This document shows positions 30,896 to 39,359 of a stretch of 64,000 nt of DNA, piece by piece (within the stretch, counting starts at the first letter, position 1; every line of letters starts with the position of its first letter). Where the stretch lies: assembly GCA_014649155.1 (NCBI GenBank), contig BMSM01000028.1, positions 1 to 64,000 on the forward strand, written 5' to 3'. The translations under genes and the position numbers were made by a program. The notes beneath the pieces were generated by a model. The model did no database searches and was not told the origin of the DNA. It saw only the letters and a list, made by a program, of their open reading frames with translations. The stretch is from Streptomyces griseoviridis (GTDB lineage: Bacteria > Actinomycetota > Actinomycetes > Streptomycetales > Streptomycetaceae).

Positions 30896-31920
30896 AGGGC
30901 CTCGCCGAACGCGCCCGCCTCCTGGTCGACGCCGCTGCAGTCGGTCGCCGCGTCGTCCGAGTCCGCGTCGTCGTCGCAGGGCTGGTCGCGGAAGGTGGAC
31001 CACATGGACACCCAGGCGATCTCCTTCTCCTCGGCGAACGCCCGCACCTCGGCGGCGTCGTCCAGGGTGAAGGTCTCCCCGTCCACGTCGTTGACGCCGA
31101 TCATCGAGGTGAGCGCCATGCCCCGCCAGGCGTTCGCGTCGGAGAGGCCGAAGACCTCCTTCAGCTGGGTGTGCGCGGCCTCGGCGGAGGTGAGGGCGTA
31201 GTCGCCCATGTCGCCGCTGTAGGACTCGCCGTAGTTCATGGTCATGAGGTTCACCGTGGAGACCCGCACGGCGTGGTCGTTGGCGGACTGGAGCAGGGCC
31301 ACGCCGTCGTCGTCCAGGCCCGAGGGCATCACCGGCAGGGTGAACGAGACCTTCAGGCCCGAGCGTTCCTCCTGGAGCAGCGCGATCGCCTCCGACCGCA
31401 GCGCCACGGAGGCGGAGTCGGTCAGCTCGTCGCCCTCGATGTCGAAGTCGGCGAGGGTCGCGCCGCCGGCCGCGTCCAGCGCCTCGCCGTACGCCTGAGC
31501 CAGGCCCTCGGCGCTGTCGCAGGTCGCCGCCAGCTCCTTGCCGGAGGCGCCGCCGAAGGAGACGCGGACGGTGGCACCGGCCGCGGTGAGGTCCGAGATC
31601 CGGGAGGCGACCGCCGCGTCGTCGACGGCGCTGCTGCCGTTCCACTCGGGGGTGCAGCCGCTGCCCGAGGAGATCACGAACGCCAGGTTGTACGTCGCCG
31701 GGGAGCCCGCGAAGTCCAGATCGGACGCCGTGGTGGCGCTGACGTAGGGCGCGTACCCGGTGGCGGACGCCGAGGGCGTGCCGGTGGACGGGTCCGCCGA
31801 GGGCGCCGAGTCCGCCGTACCGCTGTCGCCGGACCCGTCCGACGACCCGACCGAACAGCCCGCCGTTGCCAGGGCGAACAGGCAGATCAGCCCGGCGGCG
31901 GACTTTCGTAGACCCCTCAT
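30886..31920 (-). CDS. GH18-like (chitinase family) lipoprotein, 344 aa
   Basis: A signal peptide ends in the lipobox ATAGC (cysteine 22), followed by a Ser/Thr/Pro-rich spacer to about residue 52. The barrel has the GH18 active-site strand as ADFDIEG, with D158, D160 and the acid E162; the first Asp of the classical DGxDxDxE is replaced by Thr. SFGGASG near 121 is the SxGG motif and TMNYGES near 241 fits the MxY strand. It should hydrolyse or bind beta-1,4 N-acetylglucosamine polymers outside the cell. It is divergent from the deacetylase-glycosyltransferase operon, which suggests a shared polymer. An in-frame ATG at 31950 is a less likely start. Confidence 0.82.
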   Translation of the reverse strand: MRGLRKSAAGLICLFALATAGCSVGSSDGSGDSGTADSAPSADPSTGTPSASATGYAPYVSATTASDLDFAGSPATYNLAFVISSGSGCTPEWNGSSAVDDAAVASRISDLTAAGATVRVSFGGASGKELAATCDSAEGLAQAYGEALDAAGGATLADFDIEGDELTDSASVALRSEAIALLQEERSGLKVSFTLPVMPSGLDDDGVALLQSANDHAVRVSTVNLMTMNYGESYSGDMGDYALTSAEAAHTQLKEVFGLSDANAWRGMALTSMIGVNDVDGETFTLDDAAEVRAFAEEKEIAWVSMWSTFRDQPCDDDADSDDAATDCSGVDQEAGAFGEALAG

Positions 31921-32134
31921 GGCGTGGCTCCCGCTCTCACAATTCATGTCCCAGGATGGAAACAAAACCCGTCTCCGAACCGGAAAGGTGCCACATCCGA
32001 CTGTGTCCCCCCTGGGTACGGACCCGCGTTTTCCTGCGCATTCTCAGCAGAATGACAGCTTCGCCAGTTTCTCATGGGTCGCTCACAAGAAAGGCAGAGT
32101 TTCGGTCACATGAAGTGCTCCTAACATCCGAGGA
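31921..32134. promoter_or_regulatory. Divergent promoter region of the aminoglycan locus
   Basis: The 214-base gap between the GH18-like gene and the operon is noticeably less GC-rich than its surroundings. TAACAT (32122-32127) lies seven bases before the ATG at 32135 and would give a leaderless transcript. GGAATGCATTCC (32132-32143), a perfect 12-bp palindrome, overlaps that start codon and could be an operator. Confidence 0.5.
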
Positions 32135-32560
32135 ATGCATTCCGAGCCTGCCATCGAAAGCCGCGCCGCCGTGCGCGGTCGCCGCCGCAAACGCGGTAAC
32201 GGGTCCGCCGCAGCGACGGACGGCCCCGTGTTCGTTGACAACTCCGGACGCCGGGCCAAGCTGCTGCGCCGGCTCGGCCTTCTCGTGGGGGTCGTCTGTT
32301 CCGGGTACGCGATCGTGCTGGGCCTCGCCTTCATGGGCATCGGCACCTCGATCAACCCGGCCTCGCTGCTGCCCTTCGGCGGTGGCGGAGGCGGTGCCGC
32401 CCCGGCCGGGGGCATGCGGCCGCAGGGCGGCACCGTCCCGAGCGGCGTCCCGAGCGGCGTCCCGAGTGGTGCGCCCTCCGGCGCCCCCGCCGGCGTTCCG
32501 CCCACCGGAGCCGCTACCGGCTCCGCCTCCGCTCCGGCCGCTTCCGCGACCGCCGACTGA
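32135..32560 (+). CDS. Small membrane protein with proline/glycine-rich tail, 141 aa
   Basis: After a basic N-terminus (VRGRRRKRGN) there is one strong helix (about residues 46-70, LGLLVGVVCSGYAIVLGLAF). A low-complexity extracellular tail follows, with PSGVPSG-type repeats. No family is recognised. It starts the operon, 20 bases before the deacetylase-glycosyltransferase gene, so it may be an accessory membrane subunit of the polymer machinery. Confidence 0.7.
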   Translation: MHSEPAIESRAAVRGRRRKRGNGSAAATDGPVFVDNSGRRAKLLRRLGLLVGVVCSGYAIVLGLAFMGIGTSINPASLLPFGGGGGGAAPAGGMRPQGGTVPSGVPSGVPSGAPSGAPAGVPPTGAATGSASAPAASATAD

Positions 32561-32580
32561 CCGGAAGCGCAGCCACCGCC

Positions 32581-34842
32581 ATGACCACCACACCTCCCTC
32601 CCGCGGCCGCCGCCGCGCCCCCGGCCGGATGGAACGCGCCGCCGGCCGGGCCGCCGCGCTGCAGAAGCCGCGGGTCATCCTCGCGCTGCTGCTCCTGCTG
32701 GCGCTGACCTGCGTGATGCTGCTGGACGGCTATCTGCGCGCCGAGGTCGGCGGCGACCAGCGCGTACGCACCGGCGCCAGCTCCAGCGACGTACCGGACG
32801 ACGTCCTGAACGGTGGCCCGATCCTGTCCTTCCGCGGCGGCCAGGCCACCACGGTCTCCGTGCCGGACAAGACGATCGCGCTGACCTTCGACGACGGACC
32901 GAACCCCACGTGGACGCCGCAGGTCCTGAAGATCCTTCAGAAGTACGACGTACCGGGCACGTTCTTCCTGGTCGGGTCGATGGTCTCGCGCTACCCGGGC
33001 ATCGTCGACGACCTGGTCGACCAGGGCAACGAGGTGGGCATCCACACCTTCACGCACGTCGACCTGTCCTACCAGAGCGACGCCCGGGTCACCCGCGAGA
33101 TCGAGCAGACGCAGCTCGCGCTGGCGGGCGCGGCCGGGATCACGACGACGCTGTTCCGCGCGCCGTACTCCTCCGAGACGGACGCCATCGACAACTACAG
33201 CTGGCCGGTCTACGAGAAGCTCGGCGAGGACGGCTACACCAGCGTCTTCATCGACACCGACAGCGACGACTGGAAGAAGCCGGGCGTCTCGAAGATCATC
33301 AAGTGGGCCACGCCGGAGGACGGCGAGGGCGCCTCCGTCCTCTTCCACGACGCCGGCGGCGAGCGCTCCCAGACGATCAAGGCGCTGCCGCAGTACATCG
33401 AGAAGATGAAGGCGAAGGGCTACACCTTCACCACCATCAGCGGCGTCATGGCGGAGCAGGGCGCCACCGCCCCGGCCGCGGCGCCCAGGGGTGGGGCCGG
33501 GCAGGGTGCCACCGCCGACGAGGGGGACCGGCTCCAGGCCGCCCACCACCAGGCCACCGGCACGACCCTCTACGAGGGCAAGGCCCTCATCGCGGCCGTC
33601 CGCGTCGCCGAGTGGACCGTCCCCGCCCTCTCGGCCGGGCTGATGGTGGTCGGCGTCGCCGTCCTGGGCCGGTTCGGGATGATGCTGCTCCTCGCCCGCC
33701 GGCACTACCGGCAGCGCAACCGGCGCCGGTTCGGCTGGGGACCGGCCGTCACCCGCCCGGTGACCGTGATCGTCCCCGCGTACAACGAGAAGGAGTGCAT
33801 CGCCAACACCCTCGCGTCGCTGGCGCGGAGCACCCATCCCATCGAGGTCGTCGTCGTCGACGACGGTTCGACCGACGGCACCTCGGAGATCGCCCGCGAG
33901 GCGGCCCGCTCCCTCGGCATGACCAACGTCCGCGTCATCCGCCAGGAGAACGCGGGCAAACCCGCCGCCCTCAACAACGGCGTGCGCAGCGCCAGTCACG
34001 ACATCGTCGTGATGATGGACGGCGACACCGTCTTCGAGGCGGACACCGTGCGGCAGCTCGTCCAGCCGTTCGCCGACCCGAAGGTCGGCGCGGTCGCGGG
34101 CAACGCCAAGGTCGGCAACCGCGACACCGTCATCGGCGCCTGGCAGCACATCGAGTACGTGATGGGCTTCAACCTCGACCGGCGCATGTACGACCTGCTG
34201 CGCTGCATGCCGACCATCCCCGGCGCGATCGGCGCGTTCCGCCGCGAGGCGGTCCTGGAGGTCGGCGGCATGAGCGAGGACACCCTCGCCGAGGACACCG
34301 ACATCACCATCGCCATGCACCGCGCGGGCTGGCGGGTCGTCTACCAGGAGCACGCCCGTGCCTGGACCGAGGCGCCCGGCTCCCTCAAGCAGCTCTGGTC
34401 GCAGCGCTACCGCTGGTCCTACGGCACGATGCAGGCCCTCTGGAAGCACCGCAAGTCCCTCACCGACAGGGGTCCCTCGGGCCGCTTCGGCCGGGTCGGG
34501 ATGCCGCTGGTGGTGATCTTCCAGATCGTCACGCCGGTCTTCGCGCCGCTCATCGACGTGTTCACCGCCTACTCGATGATCTTCGTCGACTTCGAGGCCG
34601 CGCTGCTGGCGTGGCTGGCGGTCCTCGGCGTCCAGCTGTTCTGCGCCGCGTACGCCTTCCGGCTGGACCGGGAGAAGTACCGGTACCTGCTGATGATGCC
34701 GCTCCAGCAGCTCGCCTACCGGCAGATGATGTACCTGGTCCTGATCCACTCCTGCATCACCGCCCTCACCGGCGGCCGCCTGCGCTGGCAGAAGCTCAAG
34801 CGCACGGGCGAGGTCGGCACCCCGGCGGGAGCGGGCGGATGA
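32581..34842 (+). CDS. Bifunctional NodB-type polysaccharide deacetylase and family 2 glycosyltransferase, 753 aa
   Basis: The N-terminus is anchored by a helix (31-50). A CE4 deacetylase domain follows, with TFDDGP (102-107), metal histidines in HTFTH (155-159), RAPY near 193 and LFHD near 254. After helix 340-372 comes a processive GT2 domain: PAYNEKE, DDGSTDGT, DGD (480-482), EDTD (571-574) and QRYRW (608-612), then membrane helices. The GT2 part resembles NodC/PgaC-type N-acetylglucosamine polymerases, so one protein could build, export and partly deacetylate a beta-linked GlcNAc polymer. The domain order recalls the Streptomyces MatB protein. Its stop overlaps the next start. Confidence 0.92.
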   Translation: MTTTPPSRGRRRAPGRMERAAGRAAALQKPRVILALLLLLALTCVMLLDGYLRAEVGGDQRVRTGASSSDVPDDVLNGGPILSFRGGQATTVSVPDKTIALTFDDGPNPTWTPQVLKILQKYDVPGTFFLVGSMVSRYPGIVDDLVDQGNEVGIHTFTHVDLSYQSDARVTREIEQTQLALAGAAGITTTLFRAPYSSETDAIDNYSWPVYEKLGEDGYTSVFIDTDSDDWKKPGVSKIIKWATPEDGEGASVLFHDAGGERSQTIKALPQYIEKMKAKGYTFTTISGVMAEQGATAPAAAPRGGAGQGATADEGDRLQAAHHQATGTTLYEGKALIAAVRVAEWTVPALSAGLMVVGVAVLGRFGMMLLLARRHYRQRNRRRFGWGPAVTRPVTVIVPAYNEKECIANTLASLARSTHPIEVVVVDDGSTDGTSEIAREAARSLGMTNVRVIRQENAGKPAALNNGVRSASHDIVVMMDGDTVFEADTVRQLVQPFADPKVGAVAGNAKVGNRDTVIGAWQHIEYVMGFNLDRRMYDLLRCMPTIPGAIGAFRREAVLEVGGMSEDTLAEDTDITIAMHRAGWRVVYQEHARAWTEAPGSLKQLWSQRYRWSYGTMQALWKHRKSLTDRGPSGRFGRVGMPLVVIFQIVTPVFAPLIDVFTAYSMIFVDFEAALLAWLAVLGVQLFCAAYAFRLDREKYRYLLMMPLQQLAYRQMMYLVLIHSCITALTGGRLRWQKLKRTGEVGTPAGAGG

Positions 34843-36248
34843 GCTGGGAGCAGTACGGGTCCCCTGGGCAGGGGCAGGGGCAGGGGCAGGGGCAGGGCGG
34901 GTACGGGTACGGCGGGCACGGGTACGGGTACGGGTACGGCGAGCAGGGGCAGCCGTATGCGCCGCCCCAGCGGTACGGGCCTGTCCAGCCCTACGTCCAG
35001 CCGCAGCCGTACCCGCGGCAGCACGGGGAGTACGGGCAGCACGGGGAGTACGGGCAGTACGGGGAGTACGGCGGCCACCGCGACCACGGGCAGGTGGAGC
35101 CGCCGGCCGAGTCGACGGCACCGCTGCCGCCGGTGCGGCCGGAACCGGACAGGGGGACGGGACCGGGCGCGGCGGAACCGGGCTCGCCGCCGGAGCCGTC
35201 GCCGGCGGGCCGGCCCGGTGGCCGGGACCGCTACTTCGACACCCTGCGCGCGGTCGCCCTCGTCCGCGTCGTGACGTACCACACCTTCGGCTGGGCCTGG
35301 GCCGGCCTGGTCCTCCCCTCCATGGGGATCATGTTCGGCCTGGCCGGCACCCTGATGGCCAAGTCCCTGGAACGCCCCGCGCCCAAGGTGGTCAGGAGCC
35401 GCGTGCGCCGGCTCCTGCCGCCGTTCTGGTTCTGGGGCGTCTTCGTCGTCGTCGCGATGCTGGTCCACGGCTGGATGCCGGGCTGGCAGATCGTCTACTG
35501 GATCGTGCCGCTCGGCGACCCGCCGGGCAACGCCTGGGGCGAACAGGCCTGGGAGATCCTCTGGTACCTGCGCACCTACCTGTGGTTCGTCCTCGTCTCC
35601 CCCCTCCTGCTGCGTGTCTTCCGGCTGGCGCCGGTCCCCGTGCTGCTGGCGTCCCTCGCCCCGATCGTGGTGTTCCAGTTCGCCTGGCAGCCGCCCGACG
35701 ACCGCTTCGGCACCGGCCTGCTTGACCTCGCGACCTACCTCTTCTGCTGGGTCCTCGGCTTCGCGCATCGCGACGGGGTACTGGCCCGGCTGAAACCGGC
35801 CGCGGTCGTGCTCCTGTCCCTCGCCGCGCTCGCCTACGGCGGCTGGTACGCCCTCGCCCACCAGGCCGAGTACGGCACCTACGACCTGGACGACATCCCG
35901 CTCGCCCAGGCGTTCTGGTCGGCCGGGTTCGTGACGCTGCTGATGTACTCCAAGGCCCGGCTGGGCGTGGACTTCGCCGGGCTGGCCCGCTTCCCGAGGC
36001 TGGACCGGCTGGTCACCGTCTTCAACGCGCGCGCCGTCACCCTCTACCTCTGGCACGAACTGGCGCTGATCCTGGCCGTGCCGCTGATCGACCAGTTCTG
36101 GAACGTGCCCGCGTTCGAGACGTACCTGCCGCTGAACAGCCAGTGGTTCATGTTCGGCGTGGGATGGGTGCTGATCGCGGTGTTCGTGCTGCTGTGCGGC
36201 TGGGTCGAAGACGTCGCGGCGCGCAAGAGGCCGAGGCTCCTGCCCTGA
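34839..36248 (+). CDS. Acyltransferase 3 family membrane protein with low-complexity N-terminus, 469 aa
   Basis: Residues 1-130 are a Gly/Tyr/Gln-rich disordered segment made of GQ, YGYG and HGEYGQ repeats. From about 131 the acyltransferase 3 (OatA/NodX-like) membrane domain starts with RYFDTLRAVALVRVVTYHTF; the conserved histidine is in that YHTF. About ten helices follow, and ARAVTLYLWHE near 395 is typical of the family. The enzyme should transfer an acyl group, often acetyl, to an extracellular glycan. The ATG overlaps the stop of the polymerase-deacetylase gene, so the product of that enzyme is the likely substrate. Confidence 0.88.
   Translation: MSWEQYGSPGQGQGQGQGQGGYGYGGHGYGYGYGEQGQPYAPPQRYGPVQPYVQPQPYPRQHGEYGQHGEYGQYGEYGGHRDHGQVEPPAESTAPLPPVRPEPDRGTGPGAAEPGSPPEPSPAGRPGGRDRYFDTLRAVALVRVVTYHTFGWAWAGLVLPSMGIMFGLAGTLMAKSLERPAPKVVRSRVRRLLPPFWFWGVFVVVAMLVHGWMPGWQIVYWIVPLGDPPGNAWGEQAWEILWYLRTYLWFVLVSPLLLRVFRLAPVPVLLASLAPIVVFQFAWQPPDDRFGTGLLDLATYLFCWVLGFAHRDGVLARLKPAAVVLLSLAALAYGGWYALAHQAEYGTYDLDDIPLAQAFWSAGFVTLLMYSKARLGVDFAGLARFPRLDRLVTVFNARAVTLYLWHELALILAVPLIDQFWNVPAFETYLPLNSQWFMFGVGWVLIAVFVLLCGWVEDVAARKRPRLLP
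34869..35092 (+). repeat. Hexanucleotide and 18-bp repeats coding the low-complexity N-terminus
   Basis: A GGGGCA-type hexamer array codes GQGQGQ, followed by GGGTAC repeats coding YGYG. Three degenerate copies of CACGGGGAGTACGGGCAG code HGEYGQ. The arrays are in-frame and liable to length variation. Confidence 0.8.
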
Positions 36249-36271
36249 GGCCGCCCTGCAAGAATGAGCTT

Positions 36272-36967
36272 GTGACCCGCGCCTCCCTGAACAAGCAGCC
36301 GCACGAAGTCGCCTCGATGTTCGACCACGTGGCGGCCCGGTACGACCTCACCAACGACGTGCTCTCGCTCGGCCAGGACCGGGTGTGGCGCAAGGAGGTC
36401 GCCCGCGCCGTCGACGCCCGCCCCGCGCAGAAGGTCCTCGACCTCGCCGCGGGGACGGCCACCTCTTCGCTGCCCTTCGCCCGCACCGGCGCGTACGTCG
36501 TCCCCTGCGACTTCTCGCTCGGCATGCTCCAGGTCGGCAAGGCACGGCACTCCTGGCTGCCGTTCACCGCGGGCGACGCGACCCGGCTGCCCTTCGCCGA
36601 CGACGTCTTCGACGCGGTCACCATCTCCTTCGGGCTGCGCAACGTCCAGGACACGGACGCGGCGCTGCGCGAGCTGTACCGGGTGACGAAGCCCGGCGGC
36701 CGGGTCGTCATCTGCGAGTTCTCGCACCCGACCTGGGCGCCGTTCCGTACCGTCTACACCGAGTACCTGATGCGCGCCCTGCCGCCGGTCGCCCGCGCGG
36801 TCTCCTCCAACCCCGACGCGTACGTCTACCTCGCCGAGTCCATCCGCGACTGGCCCGACCAGCCCGCCCTCGCCGGGCGCCTGCGCGAGGCCGGCTGGTC
36901 GAAGGTGGCCTGGCGCAACCTGACCGGCGGCATCGTCGCCCTCCACCGCGGCTTCAAGGACAGCTGA
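36272..36967 (+). CDS. menG: Demethylmenaquinone methyltransferase
   Basis: MenG methylates demethylmenaquinone in the last step of menaquinone synthesis. The 231-residue protein has the UbiE/MenG opening VASMFDHVAARYDLTNDVLS, SAM motif VLDLAAGTAT, and SFGLRNVQDTDAALRELYRV near residue 118. GTG 36272 follows AAGAAT by six bases and has no Shine-Dalgarno, so it may be leaderless. A hairpin follows the stop. Confidence 0.95.
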   Translation: MTRASLNKQPHEVASMFDHVAARYDLTNDVLSLGQDRVWRKEVARAVDARPAQKVLDLAAGTATSSLPFARTGAYVVPCDFSLGMLQVGKARHSWLPFTAGDATRLPFADDVFDAVTISFGLRNVQDTDAALRELYRVTKPGGRVVICEFSHPTWAPFRTVYTEYLMRALPPVARAVSSNPDAYVYLAESIRDWPDQPALAGRLREAGWSKVAWRNLTGGIVALHRGFKDS

Positions 36968-36986
36968 GGCCCCCCGGACCGGGGCC
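36968..36986. terminator. Hairpin between menG and the convergent PASTA gene
   Basis: GGCCCC and GGGGCC pair around a seven-base loop directly after the menG stop codon. The gap between the convergent genes is only 36 bases, so it may serve both. Confidence 0.45.
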
Positions 36987-37003
36987 CCGCCACGTCCCGC
37001 TGC

Positions 37004-37351
37004 TCAGCGCGTGCCGAGGAGCGGGGCGTACGGGACGCCCGGCTCGTCCAGCTCCCGGCGCCGGCCGCCGCCCGGCGGGACCGGTCCGCGGGGTTCCCGC
37101 ACTCCGGCGCCCCCGCCCCCCTCCCCGTCCGCGAAGTCGAACCACACGGTGACCGCCGCCCCGCGCGGCACCTCGGCACCGGGCGGCGGAAACTGCCGTA
37201 CGACGTACTCCACGACCACGCGGCGAAGGTCGGGACGGTCGGGGGCGGCCAGCAGCACGCCGTGCGTCTCGGCGGCGCGGCGCGCGTCGACGGCCATCAG
37301 GCCGACCAGGCGCGGCACGCGCACCTCGGGTGTCTCCGGTGTGTCACGCAC
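37004..37351 (-). CDS. Single PASTA-domain protein, 115 aa
   Basis: Residues 11-71 form one PASTA domain (VRVPRLVGLMAVDARRAAE, then YVVRQFPPPGAEVPRGAAV), followed by a Gly/Pro/Arg-rich tail. PASTA domains usually occur outside the membrane on kinases or penicillin-binding proteins and bind muropeptides. Here there is no signal peptide or kinase, so the role is unclear. The GTG at 37351 is the first start before the domain. Confidence 0.75.
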   Translation of the reverse strand: MRDTPETPEVRVPRLVGLMAVDARRAAETHGVLLAAPDRPDLRRVVVEYVVRQFPPPGAEVPRGAAVTVWFDFADGEGGGGAGVREPRGPVPPGGGRRRELDEPGVPYAPLLGTR

Positions 37352-37457
37352 GGAACCTCACCCCCAGCGGTACGGGCAGCGTAACCTCCGCCGCCCGCCC
37401 GCCGGAAGCGTTCCGTAGCGAAAAAGCAGCCGACGGCCCCCTTTTGGCTACCGTGTG

Positions 37458-37964
37458 TCACCAGTCGAGTCGGTAGCAGTGCCCCTGCCGCTCCGAACGG
37501 GGCGTCGTGAACACCTCCGCCAGCCGCATCCCCAGCCGCCGCGTCACCGCGATGGACCGTTCGTTCCCGGCGTCGACCATCGCGACCACGCCCGGCACGC
37601 CCGCCGCCCGCACCCGCCGCACCGTCTCCCGGGCCGCCGCCGTGACGTACCCCTTGCCCCAGTAGGGCCGGGCGAGCCGCCAGCCCACCTCGATCTCCCC
37701 CGCGGGCCCCCAGTCCCGTGGCCAGGGCTGGGCACCGGTGAACCCGATCACCTCGCCGGCCTCGTCCAGCATGGTCCACAGGCAGAAACCGCGCTCGGCG
37801 TCGTGCCGCCGCTGGCGGGCGGTCAGCTCCTCGTAGACGGACAGCTCCGCGGCCCGCCCGCCGTGGAACTCCATGACGTCGGGGTCGGCGAAGACCCGGT
37901 GCCAGGCGACGGCGTCCTCGTCGGTGGGAACGCGCAACCGTACAGCGGGGAGAGCTCGTTTCAC
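37458..37964 (-). CDS. GNAT-family acetyltransferase (RimJ/RimL-like), 168 aa
   Basis: The protein starts VKRALPAVRLRVPTDEDAVA and carries the acetyltransferase-3 pattern: GFCLWTMLDEAGEVIGFTGA, EVGWRLARPYWGKGYVTAAA as the CoA-binding segment, and SIAVTRRLGMR near 143. Such enzymes acetylate N-termini, ribosomal proteins or small amines; the substrate is not evident. The frame stays open far upstream because the opposite strand of the flavoprotein gene lacks stops; GTG 37964 matches the family start. Confidence 0.85.
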   Translation of the reverse strand: MKRALPAVRLRVPTDEDAVAWHRVFADPDVMEFHGGRAAELSVYEELTARQRRHDAERGFCLWTMLDEAGEVIGFTGAQPWPRDWGPAGEIEVGWRLARPYWGKGYVTAAARETVRRVRAAGVPGVVAMVDAGNERSIAVTRRLGMRLAEVFTTPRSERQGHCYRLDW

Positions 37965-38063
37965 GGGGCAGCCCTTCAGCCGGGTGATCGGTGACGCTGA
38001 ATAGACTGCCCATGTCCGGTGCCCGTCGGCACGCAGAATTCCGAACCCGTGGGAGATCCCGCC

Positions 38064-39347
38064 GTGACCGAGCCCCTCTCCGACAACACCGCCGATGTGA
38101 TCGTCGTGGGCGCGGGGCCAGCCGGCTCCACCACCGCGTACTACCTGGCCAAGGCCGGACTCGACGTCCTCCTGCTGGAGAAGACCGCGTTTCCCCGTGA
38201 GAAGGTCTGCGGCGACGGACTCACCCCCCGCGCGACCAAGCAGCTCGTGGCGATGGGCATCGACATCTCCGAGGAGGCCGGCTGGCTGCGCAACAAGGGG
38301 CTGCGCATCATCGCCGGCGGCACCCGCCTCCAGCTCGACTGGCCGGACCTCGCCTCCTTCCCCGACTACGGCCTGGTCCGCAAGCGCGACGACTTCGACG
38401 AGCAGCTCGCCCGGCAGGCGCAGAAGGCCGGCGCCCGCCTCTACGAGCGCTGCAACGTCGGCGCCCCCGTCGTCGACGACCGCACCGGCCGCATCACCGG
38501 CGTCCACGCCAAGCTCGGCGAGGAGAAGCGGGACGTCACCTTCCACGCCCCGCTGGTCGTCGCCGCCGACGGCAACTCCACCCGGCTCTCCCTGGCCATG
38601 GGTCTGCACCGCCGCGAGGACCGCCCGATGGGCGTCGCGGTCCGCACCTACTTCACCTCCCCCCGGCACGACGACGACTATCTGGAGTCCTGGCTGGAAC
38701 TGTGGGACCGCCGCGGCCCCCAGGACCGCCTCCTTCCCGGCTACGGCTGGATCTTCGGCATGGGCGACGGCACCTCCAACGTCGGTCTCGGCGTCCTCAA
38801 CACCTCCTCCTCCTTCAAGGACCTGGACTGGCGCGAGGTCCTCAAGGCCTGGTGCGCCTCCATGCCCGAGGACTGGGGCTACACCCCGGACAACATGACC
38901 GGCCCCATCCGCGGCGCCGCCCTCCCGATGGCCTTCAACCGCCAGCCCCACTACACGCGCGGCCTGCTCCTGGTCGGCGACGCCGGCGGCCTGGTGAACC
39001 CCTTCAACGGCGAAGGCATCGCCTACGCCATGGAGTCCGGCCAGATCGCCGCCGACGTCATCGTCCAGGCCCACGCGCGGGCGACGCCGGCCCAGCGCGA
39101 GATCGCGCTCCAGCGCTACCCGCGCGTCCTGAAGGACACCTACGGCGGCTACTACAACCTCGGCCGCGCCTTCGTGAAGCTCATCGGCAACCCGAAGGTC
39201 ATGCAGATCGCGGCGCAGCGCGGCCTGACCCACCCCGTGCTGATGAGGTTCACGCTGAAGATGCTCGCCAACCTGACGGACCCGACCGGCGGAGACGCGA
39301 TGGACCGCATCATCAACGGCCTCACCAAGGTGGCGCCCAAGGCGTGA
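38064..39347 (+). CDS. Geranylgeranyl-reductase-family flavoprotein, candidate menaquinone side-chain reductase
   Basis: The 427-residue FAD enzyme has the dinucleotide motif VIVVGAGPAGSTTAYYLAKA near residue 11, FPREKVCGDGLTPRAT near 45, and GDAGGLVNPFNGEGIAYAME near 306. The family saturates isoprenoid double bonds. The mycobacterial relative MenJ reduces one isoprene unit of menaquinone, and Streptomyces contains partly saturated MK-9. The position next to menG and the nuo operon makes that role likely here. I chose GTG 38064 (MTEPLSDN); GTG 38019 in the same frame is an alternative. A TAGACT -10 lies at 38002-38007. Confidence 0.85.
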   Translation: MTEPLSDNTADVIVVGAGPAGSTTAYYLAKAGLDVLLLEKTAFPREKVCGDGLTPRATKQLVAMGIDISEEAGWLRNKGLRIIAGGTRLQLDWPDLASFPDYGLVRKRDDFDEQLARQAQKAGARLYERCNVGAPVVDDRTGRITGVHAKLGEEKRDVTFHAPLVVAADGNSTRLSLAMGLHRREDRPMGVAVRTYFTSPRHDDDYLESWLELWDRRGPQDRLLPGYGWIFGMGDGTSNVGLGVLNTSSSFKDLDWREVLKAWCASMPEDWGYTPDNMTGPIRGAALPMAFNRQPHYTRGLLLVGDAGGLVNPFNGEGIAYAMESGQIAADVIVQAHARATPAQREIALQRYPRVLKDTYGGYYNLGRAFVKLIGNPKVMQIAAQRGLTHPVLMRFTLKMLANLTDPTGGDAMDRIINGLTKVAPKA

Positions 39348-39359
39348 CCGGGCGGGCGC

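Noticed and set aside
31866..36248. A 1460-codon plus-strand frame covering the aminoglycan operon.
   Set aside because: Only the last 469 codons are a recognisable protein (acyltransferase 3). The earlier part is a shadow of the deacetylase-glycosyltransferase gene in another frame.
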